Shown piece by piece: positions 53,958 through 64,000 of a DNA stretch of 64,000 bases. The first letter of the stretch is position 1. Every line of letters begins with the position of its first letter. The position numbers and the translations under genes are program-made. Source of the DNA: Epiperipatus broadwayi (lineage: Eukaryota > Onychophora > Udeonychophora > Euonychophora > Peripatidae). The stretch is taken from NCBI GenBank assembly GCA_028023455.1, contig JAQFVV010012512.1, positions 312,001 through 376,000 of the forward strand. Reading direction: 5' to 3'. A model generated the notes under the pieces. It did not search any database and was not told where the DNA came from. It worked only from the letters and a program-made list of their open reading frames with translations.

Positions 53958-54732
53958 ACCAACTTGGTTAGACATTGATTAGGCATTTTCATATATGTAA
54001 AATAAAAAAGTATAAATTATAAAGGGCATTGATTTATAGATTATTTGTTGTTTTAAAAATTGTCAAGTGATATTATATCAAATTTAAGTTGTTAGGAAAA
54101 TAAACCAAAATACAAAAGGTGATATTTCACAATTTCTTTTCTTTTTTTTTTTAAAGTTATGCCCAATTTTATATTTTTATCTTTAAAAATTGATATTCAA
54201 TTGATATGTCATCTTATTTTAAAAGTTACTTAAAGTTAAAGACCAGCATTTTGTTTTAAAAGTTAAAATAATATTGCACTTATCTACATATTTAAATATA
54301 ACTAAGTTTAAATAAGTAAATGACAAATTACACTTTCATGTGTGTGTGTTCATTTATGTGCATAAATGTAATTTACAAGTATAAGGTTTATAATAATATT
54401 TTAACAATAAACATAACATTTCTTTTATTTAAAAAAATAAAAGTTATTTTTAATATTTTCTTTGTTGTACTGAAATCTGAAAGGAATACTTTCTGCCAGA
54501 GAAAGTGGCGTTTATTCAAATGTTAACAGTATTCACTAAATAAAAGTAAAAGAGTAAATTTTAAATTTATCAATAACATCAGTATCTAAGATGCCTCCAT
54601 AAAACTATGTTAACTAACCAAAATGTGTATAAAGTCCTTGCATTTGTTTGGGAAGTTCTTGTTTTTCATATTCTTTTATTGTTTTCTTCTTGATAACTTC
54701 AGTTATTACTACATTATATATATATATATATA

Positions 54733-55378
54733 ACAAAACTTAAATATATTCCAAACAACGGTAAACAATTTATAATACAATATAAATAAAAACTCAATAA
54801 AAACTCATAAAGAAATATTTTCGATTATATTCTTAATCATTTTCAACTCAACTTTCAAAATGGAATCATCTATTACCAACCGGAAACACATGTCGATTTA
54901 AATATCCCACAATTCATTAATCCTAACATTTGCTGACTGTCTGTTTATTATCGTATTTTTATATCTACTAATAAAAACTGCCTCTTTAATTTTTCTTTTT
55001 TTATTATCTCTCTCTTGTCCTAAAATTTTTATTTTATTTATCAAAATTAAACCTAAAATTACAATTTCTATCATGATCATAAAAAACAGATTCCGTATAT
55101 AACTTGACTTCATTACTATTATCATTACATATCTGTACATTTTTCAAAACTCTTTTATATAACAATTTATGTTCTTTAATTCTTTTCTCTATATTACATC
55201 TAGATTCCCCTATATATGATAAGTTATACCCACAAAAAATTTTATAAATTATATTACTCATGTTATTTTTTTCTAACTTATCTTTTGAATTATTAACCAT
55301 TCTATTTAAATTACCTGATCCATAAAAAGAAACATTATATATACCATTATAAACTTTTTTCATAAATTTTACTTGAAT
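54733..55378 (-). pseudogene. PLE GIY-YIG domain, left arm of inverted pair
   Basis: Minus-strand copy of the sequence at 55,459-56,108. It starts VKFMKKVYNGIYNVSFYGSG and reads IIYKIFCGYNLSYIGES, IEKRIKEHKLLYKR (GIY-YIG-type fold with YIG, Arg and EH), then a 2-nt deletion near 55,040 shifts the frame before KIKILGQERDNKKRKIKEAV and ends RINELWDI. The catalytic RT is absent. The 3' flank runs to AACAAAACTT at 54,733 next to (TA)n. Confidence 0.8.
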
Positions 55379-55458
55379 ATGTTCAAGGAGTTATTTTACA
55401 AATGGAAAAATTAAATTTTGAATTGATTGATAAATATAATGTTGATTCAGAAAGATTT

Positions 55459-56108
55459 TTCAAGTAAAATTTATGAAAAAAGTTTATAATGGTATATATA
55501 ATGTTTCTTTTTATGGATCAGGTAATTTAAATAGAATGGTTAATAATTCAAAAGATAAGTTAGAAAAAAATAACATGAGTAATATAATTTATAGAATTTT
55601 TTGTGGGTGTAACTTATCATATATAGGGGAATCTATATGTAATATAGAGAAAAGAATTAAAGAACATAAATTGTTATATAAAAGAGTTTTGAAAAATGTA
55701 CAGATATGTAATGATAATAGTAATGAAGTCAAGTTATATACTGAATCTGTTTTTTATGATCATGATATAAATTGTAATTTTAGGTTTAATTTTGATATAA
55801 ATAAAATAAAAATTTTAGGACAAGAGAGAGATAATGAAAAAAGAAAAATTAAAGAGGAAGTTTTTATTAGTAGGTATAAAAATATGATAATAAACAGACA
55901 GTCAGAAAATGTTAGGATTAATGAATTGTGGGATATTTAAATCGACATGTGTTTCCAGTTGGTAATAGATGATTCCATTTTGAAAGTTGAGTTGAAAATT
56001 ATTATGAATATAATCGAAAATATTTCTTTACGAGTTTTTATTGAGTTTTTATTTATATTGTATTATAAATTGTTTACCGTTGTTTGGAATATATTTAAGT
56101 TTTGTTAT
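55459..56108 (+). pseudogene. PLE GIY-YIG domain, right arm of inverted pair
   Basis: A 155-codon frame (ATG 55,473 to stop 55,938-55,940) is intact: IIYRIFCGCNLSYIGES, IEKRIKEHKLLYKR, VKLYTESVFYDHD, KRKIKEEVFISRYKN, RINELWDI. This is the C-terminal endonuclease of a Penelope-like element, which normally nicks target DNA for the RT. The RT is missing; only ~80 bp (55,379-55,458) separates it from the left arm. In that spacer a further short frame, MEKLNFELIDKYNVDSERFF, may be linker sequence from the same element. Confidence 0.82.
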
Positions 56109-56140
56109 TGTATTATTGATATTAGCAGACATTTATTTTG

Positions 56141-56142
<2 letters not shown>

Positions 56143-56200
<58 letters not shown>

Positions 56201-56250
56201 TAGTGGAGGCGGCAGCAGCAGCAGTAATAATAATAATAATAATAATAAAT
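56143..56250. repeat. (TA)n followed by GGC/GCA-rich and (TAA)n
   Basis: TA tract at 56,143-56,198, then GGTAGTGGAGGCGGCAGCAG and (TAA)n. The GC-rich jump probably marks the 5' end of the L1/Tx1-like element that follows. Open frames of poly-Ile/Asn/Leu here are artefacts. Confidence 0.7.
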
Positions 56251-57118
56251 GTGGTCCTGCTGTGTTTTTAGTTAGATGCATTAGATAAATGTTTCCAACA
56301 AAAGTATAAAAAAAATATTGAATTGCCAAAAAATAGTTCCTTAAAACATCACCTGGAGATAGTTAATATTCGCACCTATCTGGTAAAATGGACTTTTACT
56401 CACAAAGTTAGTGATTTATTGCTTATAATTTTTCGTTTTCCTAAGCACTATTCAGATGCTATATATTGTCAATATGGATCCACATCAGAATCCAAGATAA
56501 AGTTTGGCATAAATCAAACTTCATGAATATATAACAACATTAGAGCACAGACAACATATGCGAACATAGCTGAATTAAATTTGCAAAATACAAAACAAGT
56601 CCTAAAATTTAGACGGCCAATCAGGATGACCTGAATAAAATGAATGATATAAATATGGATAAATATGATGCCAATGTGCCTTTGCAAAAGGTTTGGTTAA
56701 AAGAAGAAGTGGAGGAGATAAATCACAGATTTAATGAGACTATACCGAAAAAGTTATTTCATTTAAGAGATTTTTTTCCAAATTAGTCAATCGTCTTGGC
56801 AGCAACAGATAGAAATCTCTTTCTCTACAATTTTTCAAGAGAAATATTATATAAAGTGTTATTGAAGAACAAAACATGGATCTCAGTATCAACCATAGGA
56901 GAGCATACCAACTCAAGGTATCTGATGGTAGAATTCATTAATGAAAAGCAATGTGTGTAGATTTTCAAGAAAAAATTAAGACTTTGAAAAATTATGCTGT
57001 CGTGATTGTAGATAAAGAAATGCAAAACTACCACACTGGTATTATTAAAAATACCTATTTTTGGGTATAATATACATGATTTCATAAAACTAATGAAACC
57101 CTATGGGGACCGATAAAT

Positions 57119-57757
57119 ATGAAGCCAATATATTGCTCAGACATGCTCACACTGGTTTATTCAAACAGTTTTTATTTCAAAATCAAAATGAATGTAGGCA
57201 TAAGACCTGAAGATGTCCCAAGCATAATAATGGATCAGGAAGCAATACTAACTTTACAAATTAAAGGACTTGGGCCACAATGTTTTGTGTGTGGCAGTAG
57301 AAAACACCTCACAATAGATTGTGGAAAAAAGCACAACAGCAATGGCCAGTCAGCAGCTAAAACACAGCAAATATTAATTAAAGAATACACAACAGAGCAA
57401 ATGGTAGATCAAGCAAACCCAGACAAGAAGATAGAAAATTCCAAACACCCAGAGACTGGCCAAGAAATAGATGACATGCAATAAAATAAAAAATGGGCAG
57501 AAATGTTACTTCCAGATAAAGAATATACAAAGAAAGAAAATGAAAATCAGCCAAGGCCAGATAAGAAAAGAAAATATATCAAAAATCAAGAGGATGATCA
57601 AGAGATGGGTGACTTGCAAAAAATTTTTAAAGAATTAGATGATATACAAAGAAATAAGAAGCAAAGTATGCTGAAAGTTGCTGATCAGTCAGTACTATCA
57701 CAACTGCTTCAGAAAGACAAACAAACCGATGAAAAACAAGGCAAAGAATTGAAGTAA
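57119..57757 (+). pseudogene. L1/Tx1-like element ORF1 with CCHC zinc knuckle
   Basis: The frame from about 57,119 encodes MNVGIRPEDVPSIIMDQEAI, then CFVCGSRKHLTIDC (C-x2-C-x4-H-x4-C, gag-type zinc knuckle), followed by a Lys/Gln/Asp-rich low-complexity tail typical of ORF1 C-termini. A stop at 57,482 and a shift split it into two frames (to 57,484 and 57,503-57,757). Degenerate in-frame remains upstream (56,650-57,110) probably belong to its N-terminus. It would package element RNA. Confidence 0.6.
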
Positions 57758-58594
57758 GACCAAAACAGATAAAGCTTGATCAACAAAATCAATCAAAAAA
57801 ATGAAATCAAGTTAACAATCAAAGACTGAATTTTGATACTGGAATGGAAGATACACTTGATGAACACCAAAGATCAAAAATAGATATAGACTATGCAAAA
57901 AAATAATAAAAACTGTGGAGAAATAGACCAACCAGATAAGATATAATTAAAGGGACAGAAAACAAAACAAGGGCAGACAAGATAAAGCACATCAAACACA
58001 TTGAGACCAACTGAGAACTAGATGACTTAAAAGTGGACATTACCAATGTAAGAAAATAATAACCAATGTAAGCTTAAAATTGCACACCAGGAAAGGCCAG
58101 CTCAGCTTTATGAGCAAGAGAGATTAAACAATAAAAAAGAGGATAAGAGAATTGCAGCAAAAATAAGCCATATCAAATGTATCCAACAAATCAGTCAGAG
58201 AGTGCAAATAAAGATTACACACAAATAATGGCACTTGAGACTGAAACTGAAGACATGATTGATGTACATAAAAGATGCAGAATTTCAACCCAAGTCATAC
58301 CATGACCAATAATTATGAATAAAACATCGCCTGAAGTGATGGAGGCTATCACTCCGGATCTGCTTACCCAAATAGAAACCCACACTGAATATAGGTGCAA
58401 ACCAGTGTGACCAGAAAAAAGATACAAGATGTAAAAAGGTGTGAATTGAGCAAGAGAACCCTCACAGTGAGCAGGAGATATATCATTGGGCTGTAGCAGT
58501 GGATGAAGAGAGTGGCCTGGTGTTTCAAGATGCCATGGAAATTGAGGAAGGAAAAAAGCAAAACATGAGTGCCTAATCTCAAACAAGATTATTA

Positions 58595-61500
58595 ACGAAA
58601 CCTAAAATTGTTGTTTTAAATGTCAGAGGACTTAATTCAATCAATAAAAATTTTAAAGTTAGATATTGGGTAAATCAAATCCGAGTGCATATAACAGGAT
58701 TATTAGAAAAATATATATGCAGACTCACCAATAAATTCAGATACCTACCTGAGGGGCCAGTGCTTCTCTGCATGTTCCAGAGATTCGTTCTCTCCATTTG
58801 CAGGAACTGGAATAGTAATTGATCAAGATTGACTTTTTGAAAATTTCAAAATACTTTACATTGCTTCAAACATCCTAATAATACCATTGACTCAAAAAAT
58901 AATGACAATGAATATAGTGCTTGTTATATATGCCAGTAAAAAGCAAAAGATAGAATCTATAATTTCCAATATAAGGTAAATTCTTGCCATGAATGCAAGT
59001 CCCACTATTCTGTTTGAGCACTGCAACTCATTTTATAAAGAATTTATACAGAAATCACTACATCAAATAGCCATACTATTGATTAGTGGGTTTTTTGCCA
59101 GAAATAGCTGTTCCTTTTCATAATGGTCAGTTTGCAACATTAATAGATCTGAACTTTTACTCACCATTGCTGCATCACCAAATGGAAGTAAAATTAGTCC
59201 TGACCATGTTTTCTGATCATTCTGCCCAGTTAATCACAATCAATCTCTAAAAACTGCAAGTAGTTAATCACAAGTTAACAAAAACTATGAGAGTGCTTAT
59301 CCCAACAAATGCAATAGAATTCCTCTACTCAGAGACATATATTCTATTGAAGAGGTTAAAGGGAAGAGCCTCGATTCTATACAGCAATACCAAACTTTTA
59401 TAAATATCTTGTCTTTCATTGTTGATCATGTAACAAGAAATCAACCACCACCATCAAGGCTTCTGCAATATGCCAATCAGCTACATCAGAGACTAATGAT
59501 GATGACTCCAATGCACAACACCTAAATAGACATAATAAAGCTGACTGATGCTTATAACAAGGCCTTTGAGTCACTAAAAGAATATCTGAAGATAAAGAAA
59601 AGCAAGCTTTTCATGGCACAACAGCACACATGGACCCACAAGTTTATCAAGTGGGCTTTAGGTTATGTACCAGACCTAAAGGTGCCAATGGGCTTTAGGT
59701 TATGTACCAAATCTAAAGGTGACAATGGCCATCCAGACTGAGGATGGTATGTTCACTGGTGATAACATGATCATGCCATTGTTCAAATATTTCCAAGATA
59801 ATTTAAGTGCTAATCCTCCATTGTCTTCCCACCAAAAATGTTTGGCTAGATTGAGAGTGAATTACCAGTTAGTGAAAATGATATAATAAAGAAAATGAGA
59901 ACTATCAGCAATGCTTGTCACCCAGGTGGCCATGGGATACAACTGTTCATTCTCAAGCATTTAAGTTTTTTTACAGCTAAATACCTCAAGGATTTTGCAA
60001 ACCATCTTTCTCAAAAAATTAAGCCAACTACAGGGATATACCCCATGGCAATAGTGTCATATAATAAGAAAACAAAAAGCATACCAAATGAGCTTAGACC
60101 AATACAATGTGGCCACTTCCTATTAAAATATTGAAAAAGATCATAAAAGATAAGATTGAGCCCTATATTTTACCAACTATCAGTGAATCACAATTTGCAA
60201 GAAAGACATCATCAACAGTGCAAGTAGCATTGTTATTCAAGACCATGATGATAACCACTAGGGTGAGGAAGAAATACAGCACAGTGGTGGTGCAGATAGA
60301 TATTGTTTGCAGATAGATATTGTTTCAGCTTTCGATTCAGTGAGAATCCCTGTTCTACTGGATATGCTCAAGCAGACTAAAATAACCAAAGCTCTGGTAT
60401 ATTTAACTGCAAACTTGATACTGAGCAGAGAACTTTATGTTACTATGAATGACAGAATTCACCCTTATTCATCTCAACACAATCACTATCCCAGGGGTCT
60501 CCTATGTTCATTTATTATATCAATCCACTTATTGAAAAAATCAATAACACATTCATTGGAGTTCAAATAACTGGTACAACACAGAAAATTGCATGTCTCA
60601 CATACATGGGTGATATCACAGTCTTCTTGACATCCCAAGAAGCAAATACCACAGCTTCAGGCAGTACTTGAATAATTCTCAAAACAATATGGAATGATAA
60701 TAAATCTATAAAAGACTGACACCTGGACGCTACTCACTGGAAGGCCATGTGGGCCAATGCATCAAACAAACCTCCATTTCTAGGCTTTCCTTTTTTTCTA
60801 GGAACCACTGGAATGAGATGTCAGATCCAATCCAAGCTCAAAGAAGAGGCCAAAAGTATAGCTGAATCACTCTCAAAGACATATTTGTCTATATATGCAA
60901 AGGTGCAAGGGATTAACAAGCTTATAATAACCAATATAACATATTACATACCTGTAGTTGAATTTTCAAAAACATTTATGGCATGCATTAATTACATATG
61001 TTGCAAGCTCATCTGGGGGAAAAAGATGGTGGCAATTTCAATAGCAAAACTCAATCACCCTCTTATAGCAAATGGACTGAGGTTGCATAGCTTAAAAACA
61101 TTCAAAACAAGGAATGCTCTAATTGCTATACTCACTCAGTTCCCTAAATTAAGACACTTAGCACAGATAAGACCTACAGATAGGCCTCATCCAAAATATT
61201 GTTTTTTGGAAGTCACCATCTACCGATGCAGGAGAGAAAGAACAATCCTGAATCAATTTGAGCAAAAGTGTAAATATTGAGAAATATATGTTTATACATC
61301 CAAATAATCTCAATGAGGAGATTTTATCAATACTAGAAATAGGAAACAAATATCTGATCAAGCAATACAAAAGATGGCAACTAGAATCTAAGTTCCTAGA
61401 TTTTATAATCCAAATTAATTTGAATGTTTTACCTACTAAATATTTTTTTACATCACAGAAGAATGTATAGGTCAGTTGATCCATTCTGTGGTCTTTGCCA

Positions 61501-61867
61501 TATGGCTGAGGATACTTTACAGCACATAATTTTCAACTGCAATGCCATGGAGCAGATTAAATGCATTCTGCAAGTGAAATATAGAAAACAAAATACTACA
61601 ATGATGCAAATTATGTCACCTTATAAAGGTAGGTATGTACCAGCCATAAGGGGCTCAATGTTTGTCTTATATGCACTTTGGTGCACTAAGTGTGCTTTCT
61701 TATTGGGTAATAACCTCAAAAGGCATCCAGCCACATTTGAGAATATGTTGATTAAAATTCATGTTAGAGACAAGCAGATCAGCAGCCCAGATATTTATGC
61801 AGCTACTCGGTCCCTGCTTAGACAAACAGAAAAGTTATACAGAATGAAGTTGCTAGTTTATAGATAA
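58595..61867 (+). pseudogene. L1/Tx1-like element ORF2 (endonuclease-RT), degenerate
   Basis: Start of the endonuclease: KIVVLNVRGLNSINKNFKV (about 58,600). RT: NELRPIQCGHFLLKILKKII (about 60,090), SQFARKTSSTVQVALL, motif A QIDIVSAFDSVRIPVLL (about 60,307-60,360), motif C decayed to YMGD (about 60,605). After the RT: CINYICCKLIWGKK and NGLRLHSLKTFKTRNAL. C-terminal zinc finger CGLCHMAEDTLQHIIFNC (about 61,487-61,543). Multiple stops and shifts; a 17-bp tandem duplication (60,292-60,325) breaks motif A. L1/Tx1 affinity rests on NVRGLNS and the terminal CCHC. Confidence 0.75.
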
Positions 61868-62497
61868 ATTATAAGTTTTTATTGATCACAAATTTGATCA
61901 TGGGACTTTGTGTTTGAAGGACAAACTAGAATATAAAAACTGTGAGATAAAGAAATTCATATAAAGTTTTCCATGATATACCACGAGATTTGAAATCAAA
62001 AAACAATGATGAAATTAGATATCCTATTTCTTAAGAAAGTAATTTAAATAGAATAGTTAACCATTCTTGTTTCTTCCTCACCTTACAGCCTGGCAAAGAA
62101 AAATTATTAGTTTGTGATATCAGAATGTGAAATGCACATGCTGTCCTCAGGTGTTTTTCATGTGACTATTCATTTACAGTATATATATTTTTATAATATT
62201 GCACCTAATATGGACCATTGTTTTATGTATATATCCCTAGATAGCATGCCAATATAGGACCTGATTATAAAAATCCATGAATCTCTGAGATAGATAGATA
62301 TGTTTTTTTTTGTAAAATAGTGCATACAATGTTGACCCGATTGTATTGCCCATGAATCCCTGATATATATATATATATATATATAAACCAAAGGAAATAC
62401 ATATATAAATATATATATAAATATATATATATATATTTTATATATACATATATATATATATATAACAACCAAAGGAAATACATATAAAAACAACAAC
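61868..62497. other. 3' flank and TA-rich DNA
   Basis: Probable 3' UTR of the L1/Tx1-like element to about 62,000, then several (TA)n tracts (62,363-62,462). The string accaaaggaaatacatata occurs twice, near 62,386 and 62,468. The minus-strand IYIY frames are artefacts. Confidence 0.5.
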
Positions 62498-62602
62498 AAA
62501 AAAGACTTATAAATCCAAGAAATAATTTTTTTTTCTTTCTGATGAAAACCAGTCCTCTGGTTGAAATATAATATTATTTCTTGGATTTATAAGTTTTTTT
62601 TG
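62498..62602 (+). ncRNA. Hammerhead-like core inside a 20-bp perfect stem
   Basis: CTTATAAATCCAAGAAATAA (62,506-62,525) is exactly complementary to 62,574-62,593. Between them: a 13-nt T-rich stretch, CTGATGA (62,539-62,545), one extra A, stem II AACCAG-TCCT-CTGGTT (62,547-62,562, six perfect pairs), GAA+A (62,563-62,566), a two-pair stem III AT...AT and A at 62,573, which would be the cleavage nucleotide. The T-rich bulge and extra A deviate from the standard fold, so it may be a degenerate or inactive relative. Confidence 0.4.
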
Positions 62603-64000
62603 TTTATATATATATATATATATATAATAAAAAAAAAAAATGAAACTATATACAATATAAGCCAAAAAATGGAACGTATATTAGGTATTCCATTAAAATT
62701 AAAGAAGAAGAAAAACAAAATTATTCCAGTTATATTTAAATAAATTGTTTAAATGCCCTTCCAGCTAGCTATACATAAAACAAATCTAAAATCATGTAAA
62801 GCAATGAGACCTATCTTTATAATTTATTTTTAAGGTTGATGTGACTAACTAATCAAATATATATATCAGAAACAAAGGGACTTTTACTAAATTCAAATAT
62901 ACACATCTAATTATGTAAATTTATGTACTTCTAAATATGTGAATGAATAATAATATGTGTAAATGACCTACAAACCAAATAATAAATGAAATATGAAATT
63001 ATCTTTTATTAAATTGTAAATTCAATTAATTTAATAATAACTTTGGCATTAAAAGAAAATAAGAATAATATAGTATCGCTCTTTTAAATAATTACAAAGC
63101 AATCTTTAAAACCGCAGAAGTACTTTCGGTTACTTTCAATCATACTTCAACTCTATTAAATAATATTGATGTTTCAATTATAATTACAAAGAATACTATA
63201 TATATATACTAATAAGTATATATATATTATATATATAAAACTAATAATCCCAACAATTAAATAATAATTTACAAATTTAAACATTATTAAACTTTTAAAT
63301 TAACTTCAATATTATTATAAATTATAAAATATAAAACATAGATTATTATAATAAAAAAATATAAATTTATAAATTAAAAAAAAAATAATTAAAAAAAATA
63401 TAAAAATCTAAAATAATTTATTTTTTATTAATACATTAAAATTTTATTATATATTTTTTTCATTAAATTTTTTTTAATCCTTTTAATATTTTTTTTTTAC
63501 TTTTTTTATTCATTAAATTTTTATTTTTAGAAGAATTTATTGATATGAGAAAAAATTATTAAGATTAAGAAAAATAATTAATTTATAATTATTAAAATAT
63601 TTTATCTTCATAATATTTTTATTTTACAAAAAAAAAAAAAAAACAAAAAAAAAATAAAATATACAACACATATCCAATAAATGTCAATTCAAATAAAATA
63701 AAAGAAAATACAATTTAAATAATTAAACAAACAAGAAATTCATATCACAACCAACTACACTAATTCAATAAATTATTTTTTTTTTTTTAAAAAGTGAAAA
63801 GACAAGGAAGTGAGACGGGGGTTGCTTTGCGCCCCAAGTTCGATTATATAACCTAAATATATGATTTTACTATAAAAAAATATTTTTGTTTAATAATTTT
63901 GAAGAATAATAAGTTTTATAAACGAAAACAAAACAACAATTTTTTTTTTAGTTTTTTTTTCTATATCAATCCAAAAAAATATATTATTAATCACTTCTTT
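62603..64000. other. Extremely AT-rich end, no gene
   Basis: Poly-A/T runs and short (TA)n. A small less AT-rich patch near 63,800-63,850 (GGGGGTTGCTTTGCGCCCC then AAGTTCGATT) looks like the tail of a tRNA-derived SINE with a B-box remnant, but it is too short to call. Confidence 0.4.

Noticed and set aside
56141-56329. Frames reading poly-Ile/Leu/Asn near 56.2 kb
   Set aside because: Translations of (TA)n and (TAA)n.

Overview
This is an AT-rich eukaryotic window, best read as intronic and intergenic DNA of a cephalopod mollusc, most likely an octopus. That inference rests on the mix of features: very long (TA)n and (GATA)n tracts, an RTE-type LINE, Penelope-like (PLE) GIY-YIG fragments, tRNA-Gly-derived SINEs, mariner remains and many fold-back repeats. 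No single marker proves the species. Nothing bacterial (operons, Shine-Dalgarno sites, CRISPR) is present, and most long open frames are translated microsatellites or shadows of LINE coding sequence.

The only host gene I can support is hidden because its exons are short. Four minus-strand exons at 45,076-45,136, 36,321-36,465, 14,713-14,778 and 6,744-6,868 have consensus splice sites and compatible phases (2, 0, 0). Joined, they encode about 130 residues matching the middle of the N-terminal domain of M13 metallopeptidases (neprilysin / endothelin-converting enzyme family). The catalytic HExxH exons are not in view. The introns (about 8.6, 21.5 and 7.8 kb) hold most of the mobile DNA. A 21-nt micro-exon (45,572-45,592) and a terminal or duplicated exon near 1.2 kb are weaker candidates.

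Layout: 1.9-2.5 kb fold-back repeat; 2.7-6.2 kb and 15.5-19.2 kb two copies of a 3.5-3.7 kb terminal-inverted-repeat element that carries three conserved stem-loops and a conserved ATG exon with a splice donor; 6.5 kb decayed hammerhead ribozyme; 7.6 kb perfect 66-bp inverted repeat; 8.7 kb tRNA-Gly-derived repeat; 10.9-11.7 kb strand-switching GATA tract; 11.9-12.5 kb mariner fossil; 20.9-24.2 kb RTE LINE with an intact 985-codon ORF; 25.2-27.8 kb giant fold-back; 32.65-35.95 kb second RTE copy (inverted, one nonsense codon); 37.06 kb hammerhead ribozyme next to a tRNA-like segment; 37.7, 41.8 and 46.4 kb tRNA-Gly-type SINEs; 39-40.4 kb fold-backs and a GATA/GGTA/GATA tract.

At 43.2-44.4 kb there is a 399-bp tandem repeat whose minus strand encodes a hammerhead ribozyme in each unit, directly upstream on the same strand of a PLE C-terminal fragment. 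This looks like an internally deleted, ribozyme-bearing PLE. More PLE pieces follow at 44.4-45.0 kb and as a head-to-head inverted pair at 54.7-56.1 kb. At 50.8-53.7 kb a LINE fossil is split by a 1.5-kb insertion with a target-site duplication; at 56.2-61.9 kb lies a degenerate L1/Tx1-like element with ORF1 and ORF2; at 62.5 kb a hammerhead-like core sits inside a 20-bp perfect stem. The recurring theme is self-cleaving RNA plus retroelements filling the introns of one M13 peptidase gene.
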